64,000 nucleotides of DNA from Wolinella sp052173415 (GTDB lineage Bacteria; Campylobacterota; Campylobacteria; Campylobacterales; Helicobacteraceae). The position numbers and the translations under genes were made by a program. The stretch lies in assembly GCA_052173415.1 (NCBI GenBank), contig JBQMYQ010000001.1, forward strand, positions 1-64,000, in the 5' to 3' direction. The notes below the pieces were generated by a model, which was given only the letters and a program-made list of their open reading frames with translations, did no database searches and had not been told where the DNA came from. Of the stretch, positions 52,420-61,930 are shown piece after piece; position 1 is the stretch's first letter, and each line of letters begins with the position of its first letter.

Positions 52420-53680
52420 CGATTGCTTGCGCTAGATCTTCGATGAGATCACGGGAATCTTCCAGCCCGATACTTAAGCGGATTAGCCCGGGCGTGACGC
52501 CCGCCTTTTTAAGCCCTTCTTCTGAGACTTGACGATGGGTCGTGCTCGCAGAATGCGTAATGATGGACTTCGTATCGCCGATGTTCGTCGCGAGGGTAAA
52601 AATCCGCACCCGATCTGCGATCTGTCTAGCCAGCTCAAATTCCCCCACCTCAAAGCTCAAAAGTCCGCTAAAAAGCCCCTCTGTGAAGTATTTCTTCGCG
52701 TTTGTATGATTCTTATCTTCGCTTAATCCCGGATAATAAACCGCACGCACTTTTGGGTGTTTTAAAAGCCACTGCGCCACCTCAAGGGCATTATAAGAGT
52801 GCTCCTTCATACGCACATTGAGCGTCTCGATTCCCTGAATGAAGAGCCAAGAATCAAAAGGCGAGAGCGTCGCGCCAATATCACGCAACAGCGCAAGTCG
52901 CGCGCGCAAGACAAAAGGAGGCAAAGGCGCATCGACATAAACCAGCCCATGATAGCTGGAATCGGGCGTATTAAAGTGCGAATAACGCGCGTTGGAGCGA
53001 AGCTTCTCCCTAAGACCCGCTCGCTCAATAATGACGCCACCGATGGATAATCCCTGCCCGCCAATATATTTGGACGCAGAATGCACCACCACATCGGCTC
53101 CATAGGCAATAGGACGGCAAATTACGGGCGTAGCGACGGTATTATCGACAATGGAGACGATTCCGTATTCATCGGCGATTCCCGTGAGAGTGTCAATCTC
53201 GGGCACATCAATGCTCGGATTGGTGAGGCTTTCAAAAAACAGCGCGCGAGTCTTCTCATCAACAAGCGCACGCGCGTCTTGCGGGCGATTCCCATCAAAA
53301 AACCGCACCTCAATCCCAAAACGCGAGAGCGTGTGGATGAATTGATTGAGCGTGCCACCATAAAGTTGCGTCGTGGCGATGATGTTCTCCCCACTTTGCG
53401 CAAGATTAGCGATCGCATAAAAAATCGCGCTCATTCCGCTCGCACACGCCAACGCCCCTGCACCCTCCTCAAGAGCTGCAATCCTCTGCTCAAACACGCT
53501 CGTAGTGGGGTTCATGATACGCGTGTAGATGTTTCCAAGCTCCGTGAGATTGAAGAGATTCGCCCCGTGCTCGGTGTTATCAAACTTATAAGCCGTCGTC
53601 TGATAAATGGGCACGGCGATGCTCTTTTCACCTTGCGCCTTGTCATAGCCCGCTTGGATTGCTAGGGTCTTTGGGTGCAT
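52412..53680 (-). CDS. metY: O-acetylhomoserine sulfhydrylase
   Basis: A 422-residue PLP enzyme when started at ATG 53680 (AAAGG upstream): MHPKTLAIQAGYDKAQGE. PIYQTTAYKFDN, GSALACASGMSAI-type loop (ALACASGMSAIFY) and VVHSASKYIGGQG with the PLP lysine. Makes homocysteine from O-acetylhomoserine and sulfide. The longer frame runs back into guaB. Confidence 0.92.
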   Translation of the reverse strand: MHPKTLAIQAGYDKAQGEKSIAVPIYQTTAYKFDNTEHGANLFNLTELGNIYTRIMNPTTSVFEQRIAALEEGAGALACASGMSAIFYAIANLAQSGENIIATTQLYGGTLNQFIHTLSRFGIEVRFFDGNRPQDARALVDEKTRALFFESLTNPSIDVPEIDTLTGIADEYGIVSIVDNTVATPVICRPIAYGADVVVHSASKYIGGQGLSIGGVIIERAGLREKLRSNARYSHFNTPDSSYHGLVYVDAPLPPFVLRARLALLRDIGATLSPFDSWLFIQGIETLNVRMKEHSYNALEVAQWLLKHPKVRAVYYPGLSEDKNHTNAKKYFTEGLFSGLLSFEVGEFELARQIADRVRIFTLATNIGDTKSIITHSASTTHRQVSEEGLKKAGVTPGLIRLSIGLEDSRDLIEDLAQAIDG

Positions 53681-53693
53681 GATTTTGCCTTTT

Positions 53694-55139
53694 TCAGATG
53701 TGATAATTCGGTGCTTCTTGCGTGATAACGACATCATGGACGTGCGATTCCTTAAGTCCGGCTGAAGTAATCTCGACAAACTCCGCCTGTTCCCACAGCG
53801 TAGGAATATCTTTTGCCCCCAAATAGCCCATAGAAGCGCGCAATCCGCCGAGCATCTGATGGATCACCTCTCCGATTTTCCCACGATAAGGGACTCGCCC
53901 CTCGATTCCCTCTGGGACAAGCTTCTCCACCGCCATCCCCTCTTGAAAATACCGATCCGTGCTGCCTCTGCTCATCGCGCCGATACTCCCCATACCGCGA
54001 TAAGCTTTGTATTGTCGCCCTTGATAGATTACCATTTCACCGGGCGATTCCTCCGTGCCTGCGAGCATACCGCCGATCATCACGCAGCTAGCACCCACCG
54101 CGAGGGCTTTTGCCATGTCGCCGGAGTATTTAATCCCACCATCAGCGCACACGGGCACTCCGTATTGGCGTGCGACCTGCGCAACCTCATCAATCGCACT
54201 AATCTGAGGCACACCCACACCCGCGATGATTCTCGTCGTGCAGATACTACCGGGCCCAATTCCCACCTTGATACCGTCCGCGCCCGCATCGATGAGGGCT
54301 TTGGCTGCTTCCGCAGTCGCGATATTTCCCGCGACCACATCCACCGCTAAGCTCTCTTTAATTTGTCTCACCATCTCGATAATCCCTTTGGAATGCCCAT
54401 GCGCACTATCAAGCACGAGCACATCAACCCCCGCATCGACAAGGGCTTTGGCGCGCTCAAACTGAGAGACGCCGATCGCCGCGCCCACGCGCAACCGTCC
54501 GAAGTCATCTTTGCTTGAGTTTGGATACTCGATACGCTTTTGAATGTCCTTAATCGTGATAAGCCCCTTGAGCGTCCCCTTTTCATTCACAATCGGGAGC
54601 TTCTCAATCTTGTGCTCGTGCATAATCTCGCGCGCCTCTTCAAGGCTCGTCCCCACTTTTGCCACAATTAGCGGGGTTTTTGTCATCACGTCTCCCACAA
54701 GTCGCCCAAGATCCGTCTCAAAGCGCACATCGCGGTTAGTGAGAATCCCTATCAGGCAGCCGCTGCTATCCACCACAGGGACGCCTGAGATTTTGTAATT
54801 ATCCGTAATCTCCTTGGCTTCAGCGAGCGTATGGTTGGGCGAAATATAAATCGGATCGATGATGACGCCACTCTCGCTCTTTTTAACCTTCTTGACCTGC
54901 GCGACTTGCGCTTCAATATCCATATTTTTATGGATTATCCCGATTCCCCCGAGGCGCGCCATTGCAATGGCTGTTTTGTATTCCGTGACCGTATCCATCG
55001 CCGCAGAAACGATCGGGGCATTGAGCTCGATATTCTTGCTAAACTTCGTGCCAAGCGCGACCTCTTTGGGTAAAATCTCGGAATATTTGGGGATGAGCAG
55101 AACATCTGCGAAAGTTAAAGCTCGCTTGCGAATTCTCAT
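53694..55139 (-). CDS. guaB: Inosine-5'-monophosphate dehydrogenase
   Basis: A 481-residue enzyme. ALTFADVLLIPKYSEILPKE at the N-terminus, two CBS domains (about 95-205), then DSAHGHSKGIIE and the catalytic loop GPGSICTTRIIAGVG. Converts IMP to XMP for guanine nucleotides. 13 bases upstream of metY, so guaB-metY-metX-xseB may form one operon. Confidence 0.96.
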   Translation of the reverse strand: MRIRKRALTFADVLLIPKYSEILPKEVALGTKFSKNIELNAPIVSAAMDTVTEYKTAIAMARLGGIGIIHKNMDIEAQVAQVKKVKKSESGVIIDPIYISPNHTLAEAKEITDNYKISGVPVVDSSGCLIGILTNRDVRFETDLGRLVGDVMTKTPLIVAKVGTSLEEAREIMHEHKIEKLPIVNEKGTLKGLITIKDIQKRIEYPNSSKDDFGRLRVGAAIGVSQFERAKALVDAGVDVLVLDSAHGHSKGIIEMVRQIKESLAVDVVAGNIATAEAAKALIDAGADGIKVGIGPGSICTTRIIAGVGVPQISAIDEVAQVARQYGVPVCADGGIKYSGDMAKALAVGASCVMIGGMLAGTEESPGEMVIYQGRQYKAYRGMGSIGAMSRGSTDRYFQEGMAVEKLVPEGIEGRVPYRGKIGEVIHQMLGGLRASMGYLGAKDIPTLWEQAEFVEITSAGLKESHVHDVVITQEAPNYHI

Positions 55140-55215
55140 TAGGTAGCCTTTGTGTGGAATTTTATCGGCAGAATTGAAAGGGATTTTATCATTGCAGGCT
55201 TTAAGATTTGAGAAA

Positions 55216-55260
55216 AATCGCTAAGAATCACGCGCCTTTTGGAGACGATTCTTAGCGATT
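55216..55260. terminator. 14-bp inverted repeat in the dsbI-guaB gap
   Basis: AATCGCTAAGAATC, 17-base loop, GATTCTTAGCGATT. No T-run. Confidence 0.5.
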
Positions 55261-55266
55261 GGTGCA

Positions 55267-55295
55267 TTTGAGGGAATCGGGAAGATTCCCTCAAA
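55267..55295. terminator. 12-bp inverted repeat right after dsbI
   Basis: TTTGAGGGAATC, 5-base loop, GATTCCCTCAAA. Probable hairpin ending dsbI. The arms again contain the GGGAATC word. Confidence 0.6.
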
Positions 55296-55307
55296 AAAAG
55301 ATTCCTC

Positions 55308-56900
55308 TCACTCCTCTATATGCGGCAGAGCAAGCTCATAGACGCGATCTTTGCCCTCAATACGACTTAGCACAAAGAGAGAATCGTCTCTAATAGCCAA
55401 ACCGTGCGCATCGCCCATATCAGGCAACGGATAGACCACTTCAAGCGTCTTGCTCGCCAAATCAATCTGCAAAAGGCTATTAAACTGCTTGCTGAGCGCA
55501 AAAAGCTTGCCATCGCGAATATCCGCGCTTGTGATATAGAACTCATCAATATTGCGCTTCTCTTTGAGCGTTAGCTTGTCTGAGGGCTTTAAAATGCTCT
55601 CTTCGCTAAGCAGATTATCCGTCGTGTCGTGCTTGATAAGAATCGTCCTTTTACTGCGATGATTGGGGATGCTCAGCATATAGACATAGGAGCTCGCAGG
55701 ATCTTTAGCGATGCTTAAAACAAACGCTTCACGCGCGCGCATCGTCGTAAGATAGGGGCGATCCTCGCCAAAAAGAGGCATGATTCCACCACTAGTCTCT
55801 CGGAAGCTCTTCCACTCAAGCTTTGAATTGACCTTTGCGCTATCTACGCGCTTCACGCCATACATGATTTTATTAAACGCCACGCCCACGAGCTGATCTT
55901 TGCCCAAGAAAGTTGCATCGGTGCTTAGGCGAATGTCATTCCCGTTGGGACGATCCAAAATCACGCGCCCGGTGACTTTCTCGAGCGCCTCATCAACAAA
56001 ATAGAGCCCGCCGTCTGTGGAGACAAAGCCAAATTCTCCACTCTCCTTATCATAGGCGATTCCCGCGGCATTGCCTTTATGGAAAGTGCCCACCACGGGG
56101 AAAGGAAGATCTTTGTGCGCGAGTAATTTCAAAGGCTCTTTGAGATTCTCCACAGGCCCTGCTAGAGGATCGTTATTAAACGCCCGATCCAGCTCATTTA
56201 CGCCAGGAATATGAGGTCGAGGGACGCTATTGCGCCCAAGTAATGAGCCATTGCCCTCAAAGAACCGCTCATACATGTCGTGGCGATCCCACATGCTCAC
56301 GGCTCTAGAAATATCTAGCGTAAATCGCGGAGGATACCCCGTGCCCGCATAGGGAGGTAGCCCATTCACCATAAGCATTTGGAATGAGTTTGAGACCATG
56401 ATGACAAAAGAGAGAATCACGACGAACTTCGCATATGGACGCAACTCCTTAATAACCTGACGCTCGCCTGAAACATCTTTGCTCAGGTCGTTATCCCTGC
56501 GAATGAAAAACATCAAAAGAGCCATCGCTAGCACAATCACCCAATAGACAAATAACGCCCACGTATAGGTATGCACTCCAAAAATCGCATCTCCAAAGCC
56601 CATGCCCACGTCTCTCCACGCGTGATTCCCCACGTGGCGCATCGCAGTGTAGAGCCCATAAAATGCGACGATAAAAACACTCGCCAAATATTTGATTTTA
56701 GGGCCATAGCGCAACATAAAAACGCCCAAGATTCCCACGAGCACCATGCCAAACCGCTCGTGTCCGCACAGAGTGCAAGGTCCTTCGCCCACCACATATC
56801 CAAGATAGAGATTCGCAATCCCTACGGGAATCGCCAGCACAAGCAAGACCGCCGTTGCCATTACAAGGTTGAAATTTGCTTCAGTTAGATACTTTTTCAT
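55308..56900 (-). CDS. dsbI: DsbI, DsbB-like thiol oxidase with beta-propeller domain
   Basis: A 530-residue inner-membrane protein. Residues 1-195: five membrane helices with C42-T-L-C45 in the first periplasmic loop (GPCTLCGHERFG), the quinone-linked DsbB-type active site. Residues about 200-530 form a periplasmic beta-propeller with repeats such as DGGLYFVDEALEKVTGR. This layout is that of HP0595 and C. jejuni DsbI. It re-oxidises periplasmic Dsb proteins. Upstream dba is coupled. Confidence 0.92.
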   Translation of the reverse strand: MKKYLTEANFNLVMATAVLLVLAIPVGIANLYLGYVVGEGPCTLCGHERFGMVLVGILGVFMLRYGPKIKYLASVFIVAFYGLYTAMRHVGNHAWRDVGMGFGDAIFGVHTYTWALFVYWVIVLAMALLMFFIRRDNDLSKDVSGERQVIKELRPYAKFVVILSFVIMVSNSFQMLMVNGLPPYAGTGYPPRFTLDISRAVSMWDRHDMYERFFEGNGSLLGRNSVPRPHIPGVNELDRAFNNDPLAGPVENLKEPLKLLAHKDLPFPVVGTFHKGNAAGIAYDKESGEFGFVSTDGGLYFVDEALEKVTGRVILDRPNGNDIRLSTDATFLGKDQLVGVAFNKIMYGVKRVDSAKVNSKLEWKSFRETSGGIMPLFGEDRPYLTTMRAREAFVLSIAKDPASSYVYMLSIPNHRSKRTILIKHDTTDNLLSEESILKPSDKLTLKEKRNIDEFYITSADIRDGKLFALSKQFNSLLQIDLASKTLEVVYPLPDMGDAHGLAIRDDSLFVLSRIEGKDRVYELALPHIEE

Positions 56901-56909
56901 GGCTCATCC

Positions 56910-57077
56910 TTACAGGTTAATTCCCGGTACCCACGAAGATGATACCGCGATAAAAAACACCACCGCGCTCACAGCCGCCCCTGCACAAAGCAGACCAAAC
57001 GCCAATTTCTCCCGCTCGGGCTTCCTCCACACCAAATAGAGCGAAGCGCTCGCCAAGGAATATATCAAAAATTCCAT
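56910..57077 (-). CDS. dba: Dba, small membrane protein paired with DsbI
   Basis: A 55-residue protein: MEFLIYSLASASLYLVWRKP and a second hydrophobic helix GLLCAGAAVSAVVFF. AAAGGGGG ribosome site. It lies 9 bases upstream of dsbI, as in the dba-dsbI operon of Campylobacter jejuni. It is named from size, topology and position. Confidence 0.75.
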   Translation of the reverse strand: MEFLIYSLASASLYLVWRKPEREKLAFGLLCAGAAVSAVVFFIAVSSSWVPGINL

Positions 57078-57201
57078 TTTTCCCCCTTTATTTTAGATAG
57101 ACTCGCACTAGCTTTAAAATACACTTGCTTATAAAACTAACGCGAATAAATGTATTCCACAAAGGGTAAAATAAATATAAAAATAAAAAAGTTATCAATA
57201 A

Positions 57202-58560
57202 TTACGAATAAGCCACAGTCTGCTCAAGGCTAAGCGCGCCATCGAGCACACCCTGTTCATCAAATGCCTTGCCGATTAGCTGCATACCGATGGGAAGCCC
57301 CTCTGGATTCCTGCCTACGGGCAACGAGAGAGCTGGGAGCCCTGCGAGATTGACCCCGATAGTATAGATGTCGCCAAGATACATCTCTAGAGGTGTATGC
57401 GTGCTGCCAAATTTCGGCGCAACAGCGGGCGTGACGGGGCTTAGGATTAAATCCGCATGGCGGAAAATCTCATCATACTGCTGCTTGATAAGGTGTCGCA
57501 CCTTTTGCGCTTTGAGATAATAGGCGTCATAGTAGCCACTACTTAGGACAAAGCTCCCCAGCATAATGCGTCGCTTCACCTCCTCGCCAAAGCCCTCGCT
57601 ACGGCTTTTAATGTAGAGCTCCTTGAGGTTTTTTACCTCCGCGCGCCTCCCATAGCGCACCCCATCAAAACGCGAAAGATTCGCACTCGCCTCCGCAGTG
57701 CAGATCACGTAATAGGCGGAAATATGATACGCGGTGTTGAGCATGCTCTGCTCAATAATCGTATGCCCCGCAGCTTCGAGTGCGCGCACCGTCTGCATGC
57801 AGGAATCCTGCACATCATTCGAGGCATCTTTGAGGAGTTCGGGCAGGATTGCGATACGTTTTTTGCACTTTGCATTCAGGGATTTGCAGCACTGCGTAGG
57901 AGCGAGATTCGCGCTAGTGGAATCGCGCGTATCATGCCCGCTAATGGCATCGAGCAAAATTGCGGCGTCTTCGACATTTTGTGTAATGGGTCCGATCTGA
58001 TCGAGGCTAGAAGCATACGCTCCCAAACCATAGCGACTCACACGCCCATACGTGGGCTTGAGCCCTACACACCCGCAAAATGCAGCAGGCTGGCGGATTG
58101 ACCCGCCCGTATCGCTCCCCAAAGCCGCGAGGGCAATCCCGCCTGCGACTGCAGCAGCGCTCCCGCCACTGCTCCCACCTGGAGTGCGCGAGGGATCGAT
58201 GGGGTTGAGCGTCTTTCCATAAACGCTACTCTCTGTCGTGCTTCCCATGGCGAATTCGTCCATATTTGCGCGCCCAAACGCACTCATACCCATCTCATGC
58301 AGTCGCTCAATCACACCCGCATTATACGGAGCGATATACCCCTGCAAGATCTTGCTCCCGCAAGTGAGCTCGATTCCCCGAATGCTGATGTTATCTTTGA
58401 TGAGGATCGGGATTCCCGCCTCATTTGTGTCAAAAAGCTCGCCGACATAAGCGTTTAATTCACTCTTTACCACCTTTTCTCTAATCTCATCTTTGAGCCC
58501 TGCAATTCCCTTTTTATCGAGCTTTAACGCATCTTTTAAGCTAATCATTTTCGCACCCAT
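57202..58560 (-). CDS. gatA: Aspartyl/glutamyl-tRNA amidotransferase subunit A
   Basis: A 452-residue amidase. ILIKDNISIRGIELTCGSKIL with the catalytic Lys, RTPGGSSGGSAAAVAGG and LGSDTGGSIRQPAAFCG with the Ser-Ser pair. Forms Gln-tRNA and Asn-tRNA with GatB and GatC. Two bases from aroC. Confidence 0.95.
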   Translation of the reverse strand: MGAKMISLKDALKLDKKGIAGLKDEIREKVVKSELNAYVGELFDTNEAGIPILIKDNISIRGIELTCGSKILQGYIAPYNAGVIERLHEMGMSAFGRANMDEFAMGSTTESSVYGKTLNPIDPSRTPGGSSGGSAAAVAGGIALAALGSDTGGSIRQPAAFCGCVGLKPTYGRVSRYGLGAYASSLDQIGPITQNVEDAAILLDAISGHDTRDSTSANLAPTQCCKSLNAKCKKRIAILPELLKDASNDVQDSCMQTVRALEAAGHTIIEQSMLNTAYHISAYYVICTAEASANLSRFDGVRYGRRAEVKNLKELYIKSRSEGFGEEVKRRIMLGSFVLSSGYYDAYYLKAQKVRHLIKQQYDEIFRHADLILSPVTPAVAPKFGSTHTPLEMYLGDIYTIGVNLAGLPALSLPVGRNPEGLPIGMQLIGKAFDEQGVLDGALSLEQTVAYS

Positions 58561-58562
58561 TC

Positions 58563-59639
58563 TTACACCTTTGTATAAAATTCTTTCACATCGCTCATGC
58601 GACTTCCCATGCCCAAAAGCACCATATCCGCAAGCACAAGTGCCATAAGTGCCTCACACACGACACTTCCGCGCACTGCCACACACGGATCATGCCGCCC
58701 TTTAAGCTCAAATTCCACCTCCTGCTGCGCCTCATTTAGGCTCTTTTGGGGCAGAAATATCGAGGGTGTGGGCTTGAAATAGACTCGCGCCACGAGCTCC
58801 TCGCCATTACTGATTCCGCCTAGGATTCCCCCCGCGTGGTTGCTCATAAAGCCCCCTTGCCGCAAGAAATCGTTATTCTCACTTCCTCTAAGCTGCGCGG
58901 CGCGGATTCCCTCGCCGATTTCGACGGCTTTCACGGCATTTAACCCCATGAACGCGCTTGCCAAAGCCGCGTCCAATTTGTAATAAAGCGGCTCTCCCAG
59001 TCCGATAGGAATCGCGCCGGCACGCACCTCCACCGCCCCACCGATAGAATCGTGCTCCTTGCGCACTCGCTCAATTTCACTTTTAAAGTCTGATTCCCGC
59101 GCGGAATCAAGCGCGTAAATCTCACTTTTTCGCGCATAATCAAAATCGCGCTGCTGCGTTATAAGTTCGCCTACTTGGAAGATTCCCGCTTTTATCCCGA
59201 TTCCTAGCTCTTGTAAAAATAGCTTTGCCACCGCACCGCCCGCGACCCTAGCCGCACTCTCGCGCGCGCTACTTCGCCCACCGCCGCGATAATCGCGCAA
59301 TCCATATTTGTGAAAATAGGTAAAATCCGCATGTCCGGGGCGAAAAATGTCCTTAATGTCCTCATAGGACGCGCTTTTTTGATTCTCATTCCTAATAAAC
59401 ATCGCAATAGGCGCACCGGTGCTCCTTCCCTGAAAAATGCCGCTTTGAATTTCGACACGATCCGCCTCTTTTCTGGGCGTCGCATAAGTGCCTCCGGGAC
59501 GCCTCCGAGCCATTTCGGCGTTCAAAAACTCCTCGCTAATCCTAAGCCCTGCAGGCACACCATCGATTACGCAGCCGATTCCCGCACCATGCGATTCCCC
59601 GAAAGTGGTCAGGGTAAAACGTTCTCCCATTCTATTCAT
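58563..59639 (-). CDS. aroC: Chorismate synthase
   Basis: A 358-residue enzyme of the shikimate pathway, uses reduced FMN. FTLTTFGESHGAGIGCVIDGVPAG, PGHADFTYFHKYGLRDYRGG and RSSARESAARVAGGAVAK are its signatures. It overlaps rnc by 8 bases. Confidence 0.96.
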   Translation of the reverse strand: MNRMGERFTLTTFGESHGAGIGCVIDGVPAGLRISEEFLNAEMARRRPGGTYATPRKEADRVEIQSGIFQGRSTGAPIAMFIRNENQKSASYEDIKDIFRPGHADFTYFHKYGLRDYRGGGRSSARESAARVAGGAVAKLFLQELGIGIKAGIFQVGELITQQRDFDYARKSEIYALDSARESDFKSEIERVRKEHDSIGGAVEVRAGAIPIGLGEPLYYKLDAALASAFMGLNAVKAVEIGEGIRAAQLRGSENNDFLRQGGFMSNHAGGILGGISNGEELVARVYFKPTPSIFLPQKSLNEAQQEVEFELKGRHDPCVAVRGSVVCEALMALVLADMVLLGMGSRMSDVKEFYTKV

Positions 59640-60336
59640 GCGGCTCCCTTTGTGCGGCTTCTTTAGACGAAAACACCTCTAAAGCCAGCCTAGCCGCCTC
59701 TTGTTGCGCCTCTTTTTTGCTTCCGCCCTTTGCACGAGCATACTCCTGCCCCAAGATACAAACCGAAACTTCAAATTCCTTTTTGTGATCAGGACCGCGT
59801 GCATCTAAAATAAGATACTCGGGCGTCTCGCCGAATTTCGCCTGGGTTAGCTCCTGTAAAGAGGTCTTGTAATCCCTAAAAAGCGAGATTAGATCGATTT
59901 TAGGATAGACCTTTTCTAAAAGCTGATAGACAATCTCGCGCACGGGAGGGAGCCCCACCTCAAGATAGATCGCGCCCATGCTCGCTTCAAAGGCGTTTGA
60001 GAGGAGCGAGGGCTTTTGACGACCTTTGTTATTCTCCTCAGCGACAGAGACAAAGAGATACCGCCCCATGTTCAGCTCCTGCGCAAGCCGCGCAAAGCCC
60101 TTTTCATTCACGAGCGAAGCGCGCATTTTAGAGAGCTCGCCCTCATCGGATTTTGGGAATCGCAAAAAGAGAAACTCACCAATCACCAAATCCAGCACCG
60201 CATCGCCTAGAAACTCGAGCCGCTCGTTATTGTAGGGCTTTTTGTAGCTTTTGTGTGTCAGAGCTTCGATGAGTAATTGCTTATCCTTAAAGCTATACCC
60301 AAGCTGCTCTTCAAACTCTTTTAACATCGTATCCAT
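59632..60336 (-). CDS. rnc: Ribonuclease III
   Basis: A 234-residue double-stranded RNA endonuclease. NERLEFLGDAVLDLVIGEFL is the catalytic signature; a dsRNA-binding domain ends it (about 160-230, SKKEAQQEAARLALEVF). Processes rRNA and mRNA. Confidence 0.95.
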   Translation of the reverse strand: MDTMLKEFEEQLGYSFKDKQLLIEALTHKSYKKPYNNERLEFLGDAVLDLVIGEFLFLRFPKSDEGELSKMRASLVNEKGFARLAQELNMGRYLFVSVAEENNKGRQKPSLLSNAFEASMGAIYLEVGLPPVREIVYQLLEKVYPKIDLISLFRDYKTSLQELTQAKFGETPEYLILDARGPDHKKEFEVSVCILGQEYARAKGGSKKEAQQEAARLALEVFSSKEAAQREPHE

Positions 60337-60351
60337 GCCATTCCTGCCGTT

Positions 60352-60792
60352 TTACTCATCGCTTTTAGCGGATTTTTTATACTTCTGCGCCTCGCTTTTT
60401 GCAAGGCAATCACACCGCTCATTTTCTGCGTGCCCATCGTGTCCTCGCACCCACGTCGCGCGGATTTTGTGCGCTTTGGCAACAAGGACATACTCCCGCC
60501 ATAAGTCGGGATTCTTCACTTTAGCAAAATCCCTCTTTAGCCACGATTGTAGCCACTCGTTAATCCCCTTCACCACATACGAGGAATCGCTGATAATCTC
60601 CACCGCGCAGGGCTCTTTTAGCACTTTGAGCGACTCGATGACCGCGCGCAATTCCATGCGATTATTCGTCGTCTCCGCCTCGCCTCCCGTGATGATTCGC
60701 TCGCTCTCTTTGTATCGCAAAATCCCGCAATACCCTCCGGGTCCTGGATTCCCCAAAGAGGAACCATCACAAAAAAGAGAAATCTGCTTCAT
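60352..60792 (-). CDS. rnhA: Ribonuclease HI
   Basis: A 146-residue enzyme that cleaves RNA in RNA-DNA hybrids. FCDGSSLGNPGPGGYCG, NNRMELRAVIESL, IISDSSYVVKGI and RGHDGHAENERCD supply the D-E-D-D site. Overlaps the TPR gene by 26 bases. Confidence 0.95.
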   Translation of the reverse strand: MKQISLFCDGSSLGNPGPGGYCGILRYKESERIITGGEAETTNNRMELRAVIESLKVLKEPCAVEIISDSSYVVKGINEWLQSWLKRDFAKVKNPDLWREYVLVAKAHKIRATWVRGHDGHAENERCDCLAKSEAQKYKKSAKSDE

Positions 60793-61822
60793 TGCGACTC
60801 TTACGAATTTTTAGGACAAGATTCCCGCTCAAAAGCTCCGCACATGAGGGGCAACGCTCAAAATCCACGGGGAAGATTCCCTTGCATGCGTGGCAATGGT
60901 ATTCAAAATCCAAATCAGCCTTTTGTGCGCAATGGCGATTAATCACGCGCAACGCCTCGAGCTCAAAACGCTCACAAACTACCTCATCATTGATATACCC
61001 TTTGGCTCGATAGAGCTCCAAAAGTGCGGGATTTTGATTGAGCGTCTCAAAAGAGATCTGCTCCCTGGGGAGATTCCATAAAATATCCGCTACCTCAATC
61101 ACCTGTGGCGTTTCACCCACCAAATCCCAAAAAACCGCCATATCAAAGCCCTTGAAATAGCTAAGAATCAGGCGTAACAACCGTGGCTCGCGCGCAAGCC
61201 ACACAAGAAGTTCGCTATTTCGCCGCTTTATTGAGATAAAGGAATCGCCCAAAAGCCTCTTTGCACTCAAATAGGCATAGCTAATCATAATCTCCTCGTG
61301 TCGCTCTCCTAGCTCAAGCAGGCAATCTAACGCCTCCAGAGCCTCATCAAACTGCCCAAGCTTCTCGCACGCTTGCATAAGCAAAAAAAGCACATGCGAA
61401 TTGCGCGGCATGTTTTTTAAAATTTCTAAAAATATCTTTTTGGATCGTTCGAGGAATCCAGCCCTAAAATAGGTCTCTCCAAGCGACTCAAATAGCAGAA
61501 GTTTCTCGCTTAACTCGCAGGGATGCTCTAAAATCGCGAGGTAGATTTTAATCGATTTGTCATATTCGCCCGCTTTTTCGTAAGTCTTCGCAAGATAACG
61601 CAACGCTAGGGGGATATGTTCGCCCTGCCCCATGAGGAGCTGCGCCTCTTTATCCACACCGGAGTATTCAAACGCGCGCGCGAATCGCTTCAGCGACTCC
61701 TCTTTATGTTTTTGTGCACGCAGATTCCAGATGTGCGTTACGATAAAAATCGTCGCGATGATTAAAATAAGAATAATGATCCCAAAAAGCGGATCGCGGT
61801 GCCCAAAGAGTAAATCGCCCAT
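60767..61822 (-). CDS. LapB-like TPR protein with N-terminal anchor and C-terminal zinc ribbon
   Basis: A 351-residue protein. One membrane helix (about 12-32), several TPR repeats (ALRYLAKTYEKAGEYDKSIK, LFESLGETYFRAGFLERSKK, LLMQACEKLGQFDEALEAL) and a rubredoxin-like C-terminus (YHCHACKGIFPVDFERCPSC). The same order is known for E. coli LapB (YciM), which controls LPS synthesis via LpxC. That the role is the same here is inference. In H. pylori, HP0660 has the same place next to rnhA. Confidence 0.72.
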   Translation of the reverse strand: MGDLLFGHRDPLFGIIILILIIATIFIVTHIWNLRAQKHKEESLKRFARAFEYSGVDKEAQLLMGQGEHIPLALRYLAKTYEKAGEYDKSIKIYLAILEHPCELSEKLLLFESLGETYFRAGFLERSKKIFLEILKNMPRNSHVLFLLMQACEKLGQFDEALEALDCLLELGERHEEIMISYAYLSAKRLLGDSFISIKRRNSELLVWLAREPRLLRLILSYFKGFDMAVFWDLVGETPQVIEVADILWNLPREQISFETLNQNPALLELYRAKGYINDEVVCERFELEALRVINRHCAQKADLDFEYHCHACKGIFPVDFERCPSCAELLSGNLVLKIRKSRNEADFSFL

Positions 61823-61930
61823 TAAGAGTGCTTTTTATTCGGATTTTTGGGCTCATTATACCGTGAGGAAATTAAAGCTAGGTAAGCGCAAAGCCGAGAA
61901 TTTGGACAAAAGTTTGGATAAAATCGCGCC

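Noticed and set aside
52412..53779. Longer metY start at 53779
   Set aside because: The extra 33 residues lie over the guaB end and are absent from the family; ATG 53680 fits MetY.
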